10,636 nucleotides of DNA from an uncultured Gammaproteobacteria bacterium (GTDB taxonomy: Bacteria > Pseudomonadota > Gammaproteobacteria > Pseudomonadales > Azotimanducaceae_A), in NCBI GenBank assembly GCA_913041025.1, contig CAJWGQ010000095.1, positions 1 to 10,636 of the forward strand, in the 5' to 3' direction. The notes under the pieces are model-generated. The model was not told where the DNA came from, made no database searches, and worked only from the letters and a program-made list of their open reading frames with translations. The position numbers and the translations under genes are program-made. This document shows, piece by piece, positions 1 through 6,254 of the stretch (positions are counted from its first letter, which is position 1; each line of letters starts with the position of its first letter).

Positions 1-1092
1 CAGGTCATGATGAAGATGCTAGAAAGAAACGGAATCCAATCAGGACAAGTTGATCAGGTAGTGGGAGGCTGCATAAACAAGGTGGCTGCTCAAGGAATGA
101 ACGTGATAAGAACTGCGTGGCTTGCCCACGGCGGCGCAATTGAAACTCCATGCATTACCATTGATTCTCAATGCGGTTCATCACAGCAATCATCGACCTT
201 AGCTCATAGTATCCTGGCATCGGGCCATGCCGAGGTTGTAATGGCCTGTGGCGTTGAAAACATGACTCGTCTGCCCATCGGTAGCGACTCAGTCGGTAAA
301 GATCCCAAAATGGGTAAGCCGGTATCCAAAAGCTATTTCGAACAACACGAATTCACAAGTCAGTTTGAAGGTGCCGAACGGGTAGCGGAAAAATATCAGA
401 TAACCAGGCAGGATACTGATGGCTTCGGACTCGAGTCTCAAGTCAGAGCAAAAACCGCGATCAAGGAAGGTTACTTCGATACTCAGATTATTCCTGTCGA
501 GGCTCCAGTGATGGACGAGAATTTCGAAAAAACCGGCGACACTGTCGTGGTTAAGACGGATGAGGTACCAAGAGACACCAGTCTGGAAGCGCTAGCAGAA
601 CTCAAGCCTGTGGCGCGAGAAGACGGAATTCATACTGCAGGTACATCTTCGCAAATAGCCGACGGAGCGGCAGCTGTACTAATGATGACTGAAGAAAAAG
701 CCAACGAGCTCGGCTTAAAACCACTGGCAGTAATTAAAGCCTCGGCGTTAGTTGGCTGCGATCCAGTGCTCATGCTCGAAGGGCCGATTCCCGCGACCGA
801 AAAAGTGCTAAAAGACAGCAGTCTTTCGATCGAAGATGTCGATGTTTTCGAGATTAACGAGGCATTTGCTTCGGTCGTTTTATCCTGGGCAAAGACAGTC
901 GGGGCAGACTTGAGCAAGGTGAACCCTAATGGCGGGGCCATCTCGCTAGGCCATCCACTTGGAGCGACAGGTTGCTTTTTAATCACTAAGGCCGTTCATG
1001 AACTCGTGAGAACAGACGGCAGATATGGATTGATCTCTATGTGCTGCGGAGGCGGATTAGGGACCGGCACTTTAATCGAGCGTGCCGCTTAA
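1..1092 (+). CDS. 3-ketoacyl-CoA thiolase (FadA5/acetyl-CoA C-acyltransferase type), 5'-truncated by window
   Basis: Thiolase-superfamily enzyme that cleaves a 3-ketoacyl-CoA with CoA to give acetyl-CoA (or propionyl-CoA) and a shortened acyl-CoA in the cytosol. The reading frame is open from base 1 (Gln-Val before the first Met at 7), and thiolases of this type have roughly 35 more N-terminal residues, so the gene begins outside the window. The nucleophilic Cys is in DSQCGSSQ (codon 172-174). The C-terminal signatures are all present: NEAFA, NPNGGAISLGHPLGATG with the catalytic His, and CCGGGLGTG with the second catalytic Cys. The sequence around EGAERVAEKY, the IHTAGTSSQIADGAAAV block and NEAFASVVLSWA resembles the FadA5/FadA6 (steroid or branched side-chain) thiolases more than FadA of the classical FadBA complex. 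That substrate assignment is inference. It ends 13 nt before the convergent P450 gene, so it belongs to a different transcript from every other gene here. Confidence 0.93.
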   Translation, partial: QVMMKMLERNGIQSGQVDQVVGGCINKVAAQGMNVIRTAWLAHGGAIETPCITIDSQCGSSQQSSTLAHSILASGHAEVVMACGVENMTRLPIGSDSVGKDPKMGKPVSKSYFEQHEFTSQFEGAERVAEKYQITRQDTDGFGLESQVRAKTAIKEGYFDTQIIPVEAPVMDENFEKTGDTVVVKTDEVPRDTSLEALAELKPVAREDGIHTAGTSSQIADGAAAVLMMTEEKANELGLKPLAVIKASALVGCDPVLMLEGPIPATEKVLKDSSLSIEDVDVFEINEAFASVVLSWAKTVGADLSKVNPNGGAISLGHPLGATGCFLITKAVHELVRTDGRYGLISMCCGGGLGTGTLIERAA

Positions 1093-1105
1093 GAGGAACT
1101 CTAAA

Positions 1106-2428
1106 CTAGGCGATGTCCATCATAACGGGCATCGTCTGAATCGCCCTAAATAACGGCGAGCTGGCCCTAACGGCCTCGCCTGTCACCTTGATTCGCGGAC
1201 AACGATGAACAATCTCCTCCCAAAGAACGCGTAACTGCATCTCGGCCAGCCGGTTACCTAAACAACGGTGCAACCCGAATCCAAAGGACAGATGCTCTCT
1301 AGGTCTTCGCCGATCGATGATAAATTGATCCGGGTTCTCTATCGCCTCTGCGTCTCGGTTACCCGACAAGTACCACATGATCACCATGTCACCTTTCCTG
1401 ATGGTCTGATCTCGCAATCGATAGTCTCGAGTGGCGGTCCTGCGCATATGAGCCAAAGGTGTTTGCCATCGAATAATCTCAGGAACCATTGAGGAAATTA
1501 GGTCAGGGTTTTCAATCAACTTGTCGTACTCTGAAGGAAACTGATTTAATGCAAGTAAACCGCCGCTTATCGAGTTGCGAGTAGTATCGTTACCTCCTAC
1601 CAAGAGCAGTACGACATTCCCCAACACTTCTTTGATCGGCATGTTAGAGCCTTCTTGACTGTTCGCTAGCAGAGCCAAGAGATCCATGTCAGATGTAGTA
1701 GCCCCATCTTTTTTGGTTTCCCAGATCGGCTCGATATACTCCCCTAACTCAGCGAGAGTTTGATAAAAACCTCCAGAGGATGAGACATAATCTGGATCGT
1801 CGGCGTTACTGATTGCATTAGACCAACCTATCAACAAACCACGATCTTCCTGGGGAACTCCCAAAATCGTTGCGAGCATCCTGCCAGTTAATTCAACAGC
1901 CACGCTATCGACCCAATCAAATTCTTTATCTCTTGGCAATGAGTCAAGTATTTCAATAACTCGACCTCTGATTAGAGTTTCAAGATCTGCTAGTCTAACT
2001 GGCGATAACCCTGGTGCTACTGCCTTTCTTTGCTGATCGTGCTTAGGCGGATCCATCGAAATAAAATTTGGTATTTCACTTCCTGAATTGGGCGTGCCGG
2101 TGATACTGACCCCACCAAACTCATAGGAGGATGAAAACGCTTGATAATCCTTATCTACCTCCATAATGTCCGAATATTTAGTGATGGACCAATAAGGACC
2201 ATATTGGCTCTTTTTGCAGTAATGAACTGGTGCTTCTTCGCGCAGTCGCCTGAGATATAACTCAGCAAGATTAAGCCGATGGATTTCTGGATTTGCTACG
2301 TCAAAATCGTCTAGGTCAAGATCGTAGGGATTCAGATTAGAGTCAACCGCTACTCTCAATCGCCTTGTCGAATTCCAGTGTCCAGCCCCGGCAGCTTTCT
2401 GGCGCAGATGATTAGAATTTTGGGTCAT
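1106..2428 (-). CDS. Cytochrome P450, CYP153-like (alkane/fatty-acyl terminal hydroxylase type)
   Basis: Soluble bacterial class I P450 of 440 aa, the usual size for CYP153. Seen: I-helix oxygen-activation motif GGNDTT at residues 278-283, ExxR at E317-R320, and heme loop FGFGLHRCLG with the thiolate ligand C389. CYP153 hallmarks run the whole length: GGVSI in the B-C region (about 105-109), MDPPKHDQQRK (125-135), EIIRWQTPLAHMRRTA (317-332), MWYLSGNRDAEAIENPDQFI (351-370) and LRVLWEEI (399-406). CYP153 enzymes hydroxylate the terminal carbon of medium-chain alkanes and related compounds, using electrons from a ferredoxin and ferredoxin reductase; neither partner is encoded in this window. The C-terminal tail (about 421-440) differs from typical CYP153A as I remember it, so the exact subfamily and substrate are open. 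Its start codon lies 17 nt inside the preceding 290-aa gene, which suggests translational coupling. Family call is firm; alkane as substrate is inference. Confidence 0.93.
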   Translation of the reverse strand: MTQNSNHLRQKAAGAGHWNSTRRLRVAVDSNLNPYDLDLDDFDVANPEIHRLNLAELYLRRLREEAPVHYCKKSQYGPYWSITKYSDIMEVDKDYQAFSSSYEFGGVSITGTPNSGSEIPNFISMDPPKHDQQRKAVAPGLSPVRLADLETLIRGRVIEILDSLPRDKEFDWVDSVAVELTGRMLATILGVPQEDRGLLIGWSNAISNADDPDYVSSSGGFYQTLAELGEYIEPIWETKKDGATTSDMDLLALLANSQEGSNMPIKEVLGNVVLLLVGGNDTTRNSISGGLLALNQFPSEYDKLIENPDLISSMVPEIIRWQTPLAHMRRTATRDYRLRDQTIRKGDMVIMWYLSGNRDAEAIENPDQFIIDRRRPREHLSFGFGLHRCLGNRLAEMQLRVLWEEIVHRCPRIKVTGEAVRASSPLFRAIQTMPVMMDIA

Positions 2429-3284
2429 GTTTTGGAACTCTCAAAAGATTATCAAGAGAAACCGGTACAGAAACATTCTCAATATCTAGCGTCGGTATGT
2501 AGGCATCATTTCCTTTGGCGAATTGAACAAGCTCCTCTCTCTGTTTGCTAGGCACTTCAAAGGTAAACTGGTGAGCATCCCCTAAACGTATCGATAACTG
2601 CAATGCAAAAAGACCCGTCACTATATAAGACACGTCACCTTCGACCCTATTTTTCTCTGGAAAAATTGGACGCTTACTCACCGTCGCATCACGTAGCTGT
2701 TTTATTTTTCTCTCAGACAAGCTGGAAAATTGTTTACCTAATTCCTCATCTTCAAACCAAACTGACTCACCCTCATAGGTGCCGTGTGGCTCAAAGGAAG
2801 GATCAGCGAAAAGCGTCTTCGCTTTAGCTACGCATTGATCAATGTAGACCTGTCCAAAAACGACCTCATAAACATCCGTTGATTCAAAATCCTCATCAAC
2901 GACTCGCGAACTTTCGGTTTTGGTGATAGGCATTACGGTGATGTCAGCAAAGCGCATGTTATTTTTCGCTTCCTCAATCACCAAGGAACACTCAATGGGA
3001 TCGATTTCCTTCCAAAATATCTCCTTGTCCCATCGAATAGCTGCATAGGTATAAGAGAAGCGAATAATGCCGTAGCCCGTTTTCTCACTAAATACAAAGG
3101 ACGTTTTAGATTGAACATATTGAACCAACTCTCGGCTAGTATTCTTCCAAGCCAAAGCTCTTTGCTCGTGCGATTTACCTAGCACGTAATGAGTGAATTC
3201 TTGATCCTTCATCACAGGATCCCCGTTATAACTCATCGCGTGGCTGAACATTTCCTCAAAGAATTCTTCGAACTGGTTAGGCAT
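2412..3284 (-). CDS. Unrecognised 290-aa protein between an XRE regulator and the P450
   Basis: I do not recognise a family. The protein is predicted soluble: no signal peptide, no lipobox and no membrane-length hydrophobic segment. Visible features are an acidic N-terminus (EEFFEEMF, 6-13), an aromatic-rich stretch around FSYTYAAIRWDKEIFWKEID (76-95), an acidic middle (EDFEST, 131-136), a basic/acidic helix-like segment around SERKIKQLRDA (190-200) and a C-terminal part with beta-like alternation (about 215-245). No CxxC, P-loop, HExxH or nucleotide-binding motif is evident, and only one cysteine pair-like position stands out (C99 and C151, far apart). Its start is well supported by AAGGAA 7 nt upstream, overlapping the TAA of the preceding regulator gene, and its end overlaps the P450 start by 17 nt. 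It is therefore genuinely expressed with its neighbours. A role linked to the regulator or the P450 is inference from position only. Confidence 0.85.
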   Translation of the reverse strand: MPNQFEEFFEEMFSHAMSYNGDPVMKDQEFTHYVLGKSHEQRALAWKNTSRELVQYVQSKTSFVFSEKTGYGIIRFSYTYAAIRWDKEIFWKEIDPIECSLVIEEAKNNMRFADITVMPITKTESSRVVDEDFESTDVYEVVFGQVYIDQCVAKAKTLFADPSFEPHGTYEGESVWFEDEELGKQFSSLSERKIKQLRDATVSKRPIFPEKNRVEGDVSYIVTGLFALQLSIRLGDAHQFTFEVPSKQREELVQFAKGNDAYIPTLDIENVSVPVSLDNLLRVPKHDPKF

Positions 3285-3291
3285 TCTACTG

Positions 3292-3297
3292 TTCCTT
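3292..3297 (-). promoter_or_regulatory. Shine-Dalgarno of the 290-aa gene
   Basis: AAGGAA on the minus strand, 7 nt before the ATG at 3284. It overlaps the TAA stop (3296-3298) of the upstream XRE gene, so termination and reinitiation are physically joined. This supports the chosen start and co-translation of the two genes. Confidence 0.7.
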
Positions 3298-3646
3298 AAG
3301 AACTTCTTCCCTTGGTCACAGTATCTCTTTCGAGCAATTCATCCACCAATTTCGCTATCATTCGGAACTGCGAATCGGTCAACTCCTCAATTTGCTTCAT
3401 GATTCTTTGACGAGACGCCTTGTATTTTAGTTCTCCGAACATCAGCCATCCGGGCGTAACTTTAAAAAACCTCGCCAGCGAAAGTACATTATCTCGAGTT
3501 GGCAAGGCGCACTCAGAGCGACACTTATCTGGATTTCTCTCCCATTTACTAATCGTGTTATGACTAACACCTAACTCTTTGGCAAGCTGTCTCATCGATA
3601 TTTTTTCCGCTTCCCTCAAAGCCTTTATTCGGTCATGTATCTGCAT
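3296..3646 (-). CDS. Small XRE-family HTH transcriptional regulator
   Basis: A DNA-binding regulator of 116 aa with a Cro/C1-type helix-turn-helix at residues 1-70. IHDRIKALREAEKISMRQLA forms helices 1-2, and the recognition region is LGVSHNTISKWERN (25-38), the canonical xxxSxxTISKWE pattern. PTRDNVLSLARFFKVTPGWLMFG (49-71) is the typical end of the domain. The remaining 45 residues are a helical tail (QIEELTDSQFRMIAKLVDELLERD), probably for dimerisation; no peptidase or ligand domain follows. The frame can be extended upstream to a TTG at 3760. That would add 38 residues unlike the family and overlap the previous gene, so I chose the ATG at 3646, which has a modest GGGA 9 nt upstream. It sits at the head of the regulator/unknown/P450 group and may control that group or itself; this is inference. 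Confidence 0.9.
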   Translation of the reverse strand: MQIHDRIKALREAEKISMRQLAKELGVSHNTISKWERNPDKCRSECALPTRDNVLSLARFFKVTPGWLMFGELKYKASRQRIMKQIEELTDSQFRMIAKLVDELLERDTVTKGRSS

Positions 3647-3695
3647 ATCTCTTTTTCCCAAATCAATCCCTTCACAACAAGACGCCCTTAACACT

Positions 3696-3724
3696 TTTAT
3701 ACCCGGATTAGGCAAACAATAAAA
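3696..3724 (-). promoter_or_regulatory. Weak candidate promoter in the 110-nt leader of the XRE gene
   Basis: On the minus strand a TATAAA hexamer (3696-3701) lies 50 nt before the regulator's ATG. The hexamer 17 nt further upstream is TTTTAT (3719-3724), a poor match to a sigma-70 -35 box. The site lies in the only stretch of the minus-strand run longer than 37 nt that has no convincing coding content (3647-3756). A separate transcript for regulator, 290-aa protein and P450 could begin here, but the match is weak. Confidence 0.2.
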
Positions 3725-3756
3725 CCTTAATTCTGGTCCAAAGAACTCGCTAAATA

Positions 3757-4311
3757 TCAAAACTCTCGCTTGTACTTGCCCGATGGACTATAGGTAATTG
3801 ACTGATCAAAATAACCCTTAGTAACCAGATTGATTTGAACCGCCGAGCTGCCTCGATTCTCCCAAAACCACCCATGTATTCCAGCAAAAGGAGCGACATA
3901 AGTGCCGCTTTCACGAGCACTCTTACCAATATCAAAAGTCACGGCGTCTTCAGGATCGGTACCTTCTTCTTCACTATGAAAATCAAAAACCACCTCACCA
4001 TCAGCCTCCCAAGAAAATATCAAGCTCTGCGCCTCTCCTAACACATACTTGTACTCTATTGACTCGAAGGGCTCCAGAGTGAAAACAATTTCATCACTTG
4101 CCGGTTTCTCATCTTCAATCGAAAGTACTCCAACGTTATACGCAGAAATTCCATCTATCCCCATTAAGTCTCCAAGGCCAGATGGGTCTTCCCCAAATTC
4201 AGCAGGCAAAACAAACACTATAAACATAATGAACGCCACGACAAAAGAGACGCCCACAGATACCCACAGCTGTTTAGTAGACCTTGGCTGTCGATCAATG
4301 GAATCAGTCAT
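3757..4311 (-). CDS. Membrane-anchored periplasmic protein of the 'transmembrane anchor protein' family
   Basis: A 184-aa bitopic protein. A basic N-terminus (RQPRSTKQ) precedes one hydrophobic segment at about 15-34 (VSVGVSFVVAFIMFIVFVLP), followed by LPAEFGEDPSGLG (35-47) and a soluble domain to residue 184, which should face the periplasm. The PAE(F/Y)G-DP-G-G motif just after the membrane segment and the C-terminal AGIHGWFWENRG (143-154) match proteins annotated 'transmembrane anchor protein' in proteobacteria; their biochemical role is not established to my knowledge. The domain looks beta-rich and is built around conserved aromatics (FSWEADGEVVFDFH, 99-112). Its ATG overlaps the end of the cytochrome c gene by 8 nt and has no clear SD, so translation is probably coupled to that gene. 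The pairing suggests a partnership with the cytochrome lipoprotein; this is inference. Confidence 0.8.
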   Translation of the reverse strand: MTDSIDRQPRSTKQLWVSVGVSFVVAFIMFIVFVLPAEFGEDPSGLGDLMGIDGISAYNVGVLSIEDEKPASDEIVFTLEPFESIEYKYVLGEAQSLIFSWEADGEVVFDFHSEEEGTDPEDAVTFDIGKSARESGTYVAPFAGIHGWFWENRGSSAVQINLVTKGYFDQSITYSPSGKYKREF

Positions 4312-4771
4312 TAGAATCGATCATATAGCGGTTGTGACAAGCTCGACAAACATTATAAATCTGACCCCCTGCTTCAAATAACGCCTCGGCATCTTTGTTC
4401 ATAGCGGCTTGTCTTGCACTAACTGCCGCATCGATCAGACCAACCGAATAGTCCTGCCAGTCCAGAGCATCTACCGCAAGACCTGGCATCATTAGCAAAT
4501 TTCCAGCTTCTGCCACCACAGTTGCATTGTTTCGAACGTTATCCCAGCCTTCCTGAGTTGTCGGCTGAAGATCAACTTCGCCACTTTCAGTGATCACAAA
4601 CCCCGCACTATCCCAAATCACGTCAGCAGCTGGCTCTAAGTACCACGTCATCATCTCATGCATGCTCAAAGTGGTTTTAAAGGGAACCTGTACATTTTGT
4701 TGGGTATCGCCACATCCCGCAAACACAGTGACCAGCAGACACATCACTAGGTTGTTAAAAAACTTCAACAT
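4304..4771 (-). CDS. Class II-like cytochrome c lipoprotein (C-terminal CRACH heme site)
   Basis: A 155-aa exported heme protein. The N-terminus MLKFFNNLVMCLLVTVFAGC is a lipoprotein signal: hydrophobic core, then VFAG|C with C20 as the likely lipidated residue (Phe at -3 is slightly off the consensus). The mature part is helical, with HEMMTWYLEPAADVIWDSAG (38-57), a Trp/Asn-rich middle (EGWDNVRNNA, 74-83), EAGNLLMMPG (88-97) and a single heme-binding CxxCH, C142-R-A-C145-H146, 10 residues from the C-terminus. A heme site at the C-terminal end is the arrangement of the cytochrome c'/c556 group. M40 or M41 could be a distal ligand; this is inference. The start is supported by AAGAGGA 4 nt upstream. 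It opens the second block of the minus-strand run, 37 nt after the oxidoreductase gene, and overlaps the anchor-protein gene by 8 nt. It probably shuttles electrons or binds a small ligand in the periplasm. Confidence 0.88.
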   Translation of the reverse strand: MLKFFNNLVMCLLVTVFAGCGDTQQNVQVPFKTTLSMHEMMTWYLEPAADVIWDSAGFVITESGEVDLQPTTQEGWDNVRNNATVVAEAGNLLMMPGLAVDALDWQDYSVGLIDAAVSARQAAMNKDAEALFEAGGQIYNVCRACHNRYMIDSND

Positions 4772-4775
4772 CCAA

Positions 4776-4782
4776 TCCTCTT
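4776..4782 (-). promoter_or_regulatory. Shine-Dalgarno of the cytochrome c gene
   Basis: AAGAGGA on the minus strand, 4 nt before the ATG at 4771. It lies in the 37-nt spacer after the oxidoreductase stop codon and fixes the start that yields an N-terminal lipoprotein signal. Confidence 0.6.
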
Positions 4783-4808
4783 CATAGGTCTCAAGCGCTA
4801 ATTATGGT

Positions 4809-6254
4809 TTATACCATCCATTTCAACCATCTCTTTAGGAGGTTAACTATTCCTGGAGTTAATCGGGTCTTGTTGTAGGCATCTGACAATTTTCGCAGAA
4901 ACTCCGACCGGGTCGGATAACTAAAGACAGCATTACCTGCCTTGGCCAAGCCCATTTTATTGTTCATCAGTAAGGAAACCAGGGCGATTTGTTCTCCAGC
5001 ATCCTTTCCAACTATCGTCGCTGACAAAATCGCATCGCTCCCCTTCCTAGTTAAGACTCGGGCAAAACCGTCCATCTGGTTCGCCACCCGCGCTCTATCA
5101 ACTTCACTAAAGCCTATTTCATATTCATCAAATTGAACCCCGTCATGATTGAGCTGTCTGTCTGAAGGTCCGATCGAAGCAACTTCTGGAGAAGTATAGG
5201 TACAGTGAGGGATTTCAAACTTCTGAATGCTGGCACTGGGTAAAAAAAGTGAATTTTGAACTAAGACCCGCGCCTGCACATCAGCCTGGTGGGTAAAGTG
5301 GCTCCCCTGAACACAATCACCCGCCGCATAGATCTTTTTGTTCGATGTTCGCAAACGATCATCAACCAGAATTGCTCCGCTGGAGTCGGTCATAACACCT
5401 ACACGTTCAAGAGCAAGTGCCTTTGTATTAGGCCGTCGTCCAAGTGCTATTAAAACCTCTTCGGTTACAAATTCACCTTTATCAGTTAATACCCGCTTCC
5501 CATCTTCAAGGGTCGATATCTTTTTGATTTCCAAGCCCAAGTGCAAATTAACTCCTAGATCTAGCAATGCCCTCTCAACCACCTCACCAGCTCTCGGATG
5601 CTCTTGAGGTAAGACACGATCGGCCATATCCAACAAGTGAACCTCACTCCCCAAACGAGAAAACACAGTGGCCAATTCACATCCAATTGGGCCGGCTCCC
5701 AATATAGCTAAGGACTTAGGCTGAACCCGAAGATCAAAAACTGTCTCGTTGGTTAAAACATCGGATGAGTCTAAGCCTTCAATTGGCGGCATCATTGACC
5801 CTGCTCCCACACAAAGCGCTATTCGTCGAGCTCGGAGTACCTGGCCTTCGACCATCAACTCTCCACTCTCATTGAAATTGGCCTCGCCCAGAAATACGTC
5901 AACTCCCGCCTGAGAGTAGCGCTCTACCGAATCATGCTCAGAGATCGTCGACCTAACTTCTCTGAGCCATTCAAAAGCCTCATCAAACGAACAGGTCTCA
6001 GATTTAGTCGACTCCAACAGCGCTTTGGAGGGCACGCAGCCCACATTTAGGCAATCACCACCCATGAAACGAGACTCAATTAACGCAACTCTCGCACCGA
6101 GGCCTGCGGCCGAAATCGAAGCAATCAACCCTGCAGGACCTGCACCCACAACAACAAGGTGATAGCGCGATTTTGGGGTAGGATTTTGATGCTCTGAAGG
6201 AAAAACCAGCCGCTTTGTCAACTCATCAAATTGTTGTCCAGGATAGGCCATCAT
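4809..6254 (-). CDS. Mercuric-reductase-like FAD-dependent pyridine nucleotide-disulfide oxidoreductase
   Basis: A class I flavoprotein disulfide reductase of 481 aa from the chosen start. Domains in order: FAD-binding GAGPAG (37-42), redox-active disulfide GGDCLNVGCVPSK with C68 and C73, NAD(P)H-binding GAGPIG (186-191), second FAD motif YAAGDC (309-314), and a dimerisation domain from about 345 (IPHCTYTSPEVASIG). The tail has YPTRSE (446-451) where lipoamide dehydrogenases carry the catalytic His-Glu dyad, so His is replaced by Tyr. It lacks the N-terminal heavy-metal domain and the C-terminal vicinal Cys pair needed for Hg(II) reduction, so true mercuric reductase is unlikely. The open frame extends to 6362, but those residues lie inside the upstream VTT gene. 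ATG 6254 makes a 4-nt ATGA overlap with that gene's stop and has AGGAGA 6 nt upstream. The C-terminus (NLLKRWLKWMV) is basic and amphipathic and might touch the membrane. Physiological substrate unknown. Confidence 0.93.
   Translation of the reverse strand: MMAYPGQQFDELTKRLVFPSEHQNPTPKSRYHLVVVGAGPAGLIASISAAGLGARVALIESRFMGGDCLNVGCVPSKALLESTKSETCSFDEAFEWLREVRSTISEHDSVERYSQAGVDVFLGEANFNESGELMVEGQVLRARRIALCVGAGSMMPPIEGLDSSDVLTNETVFDLRVQPKSLAILGAGPIGCELATVFSRLGSEVHLLDMADRVLPQEHPRAGEVVERALLDLGVNLHLGLEIKKISTLEDGKRVLTDKGEFVTEEVLIALGRRPNTKALALERVGVMTDSSGAILVDDRLRTSNKKIYAAGDCVQGSHFTHQADVQARVLVQNSLFLPSASIQKFEIPHCTYTSPEVASIGPSDRQLNHDGVQFDEYEIGFSEVDRARVANQMDGFARVLTRKGSDAILSATIVGKDAGEQIALVSLLMNNKMGLAKAGNAVFSYPTRSEFLRKLSDAYNKTRLTPGIVNLLKRWLKWMV

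Noticed and set aside
630..986. Open frame antisense to the thiolase
   Set aside because: It lies wholly opposite conserved thiolase motifs and encodes no recognisable protein; it is a composition shadow.
1093..1105. Bidirectional terminator between the convergent thiolase and P450 genes
   Set aside because: Only a 4-bp AGAG/CTCT stem with a 3-nt loop is visible and there is no U-tract, too weak to call.
3647..3760. Extension of the XRE protein to a TTG at 3760
   Set aside because: The added 38 residues are not HTH-like, the start is a rare codon and it overlaps the preceding stop; the ATG at 3646 begins exactly where XRE proteins usually begin.
1106..4771. Anti-phage defence or toxin-antitoxin island (XRE plus an unknown protein)
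   Set aside because: The unknown protein is much larger than typical toxins and shows no nuclease, ATPase or kinase motif; there is no integrase, transposase or repeat nearby.
4772..4850. Promoter before the cytochrome c gene (TATAAA/CATAAT near 4800-4815)
   Set aside because: No -35-like hexamer at 16-18 nt spacing; TTGAAA is only 7 or 14 nt away from these boxes.
4809..6254. Mercuric reductase as part of a mercury-resistance operon
   Set aside because: No heavy-metal domain, no C-terminal Cys pair, and no merR, merT or merP gene nearby.
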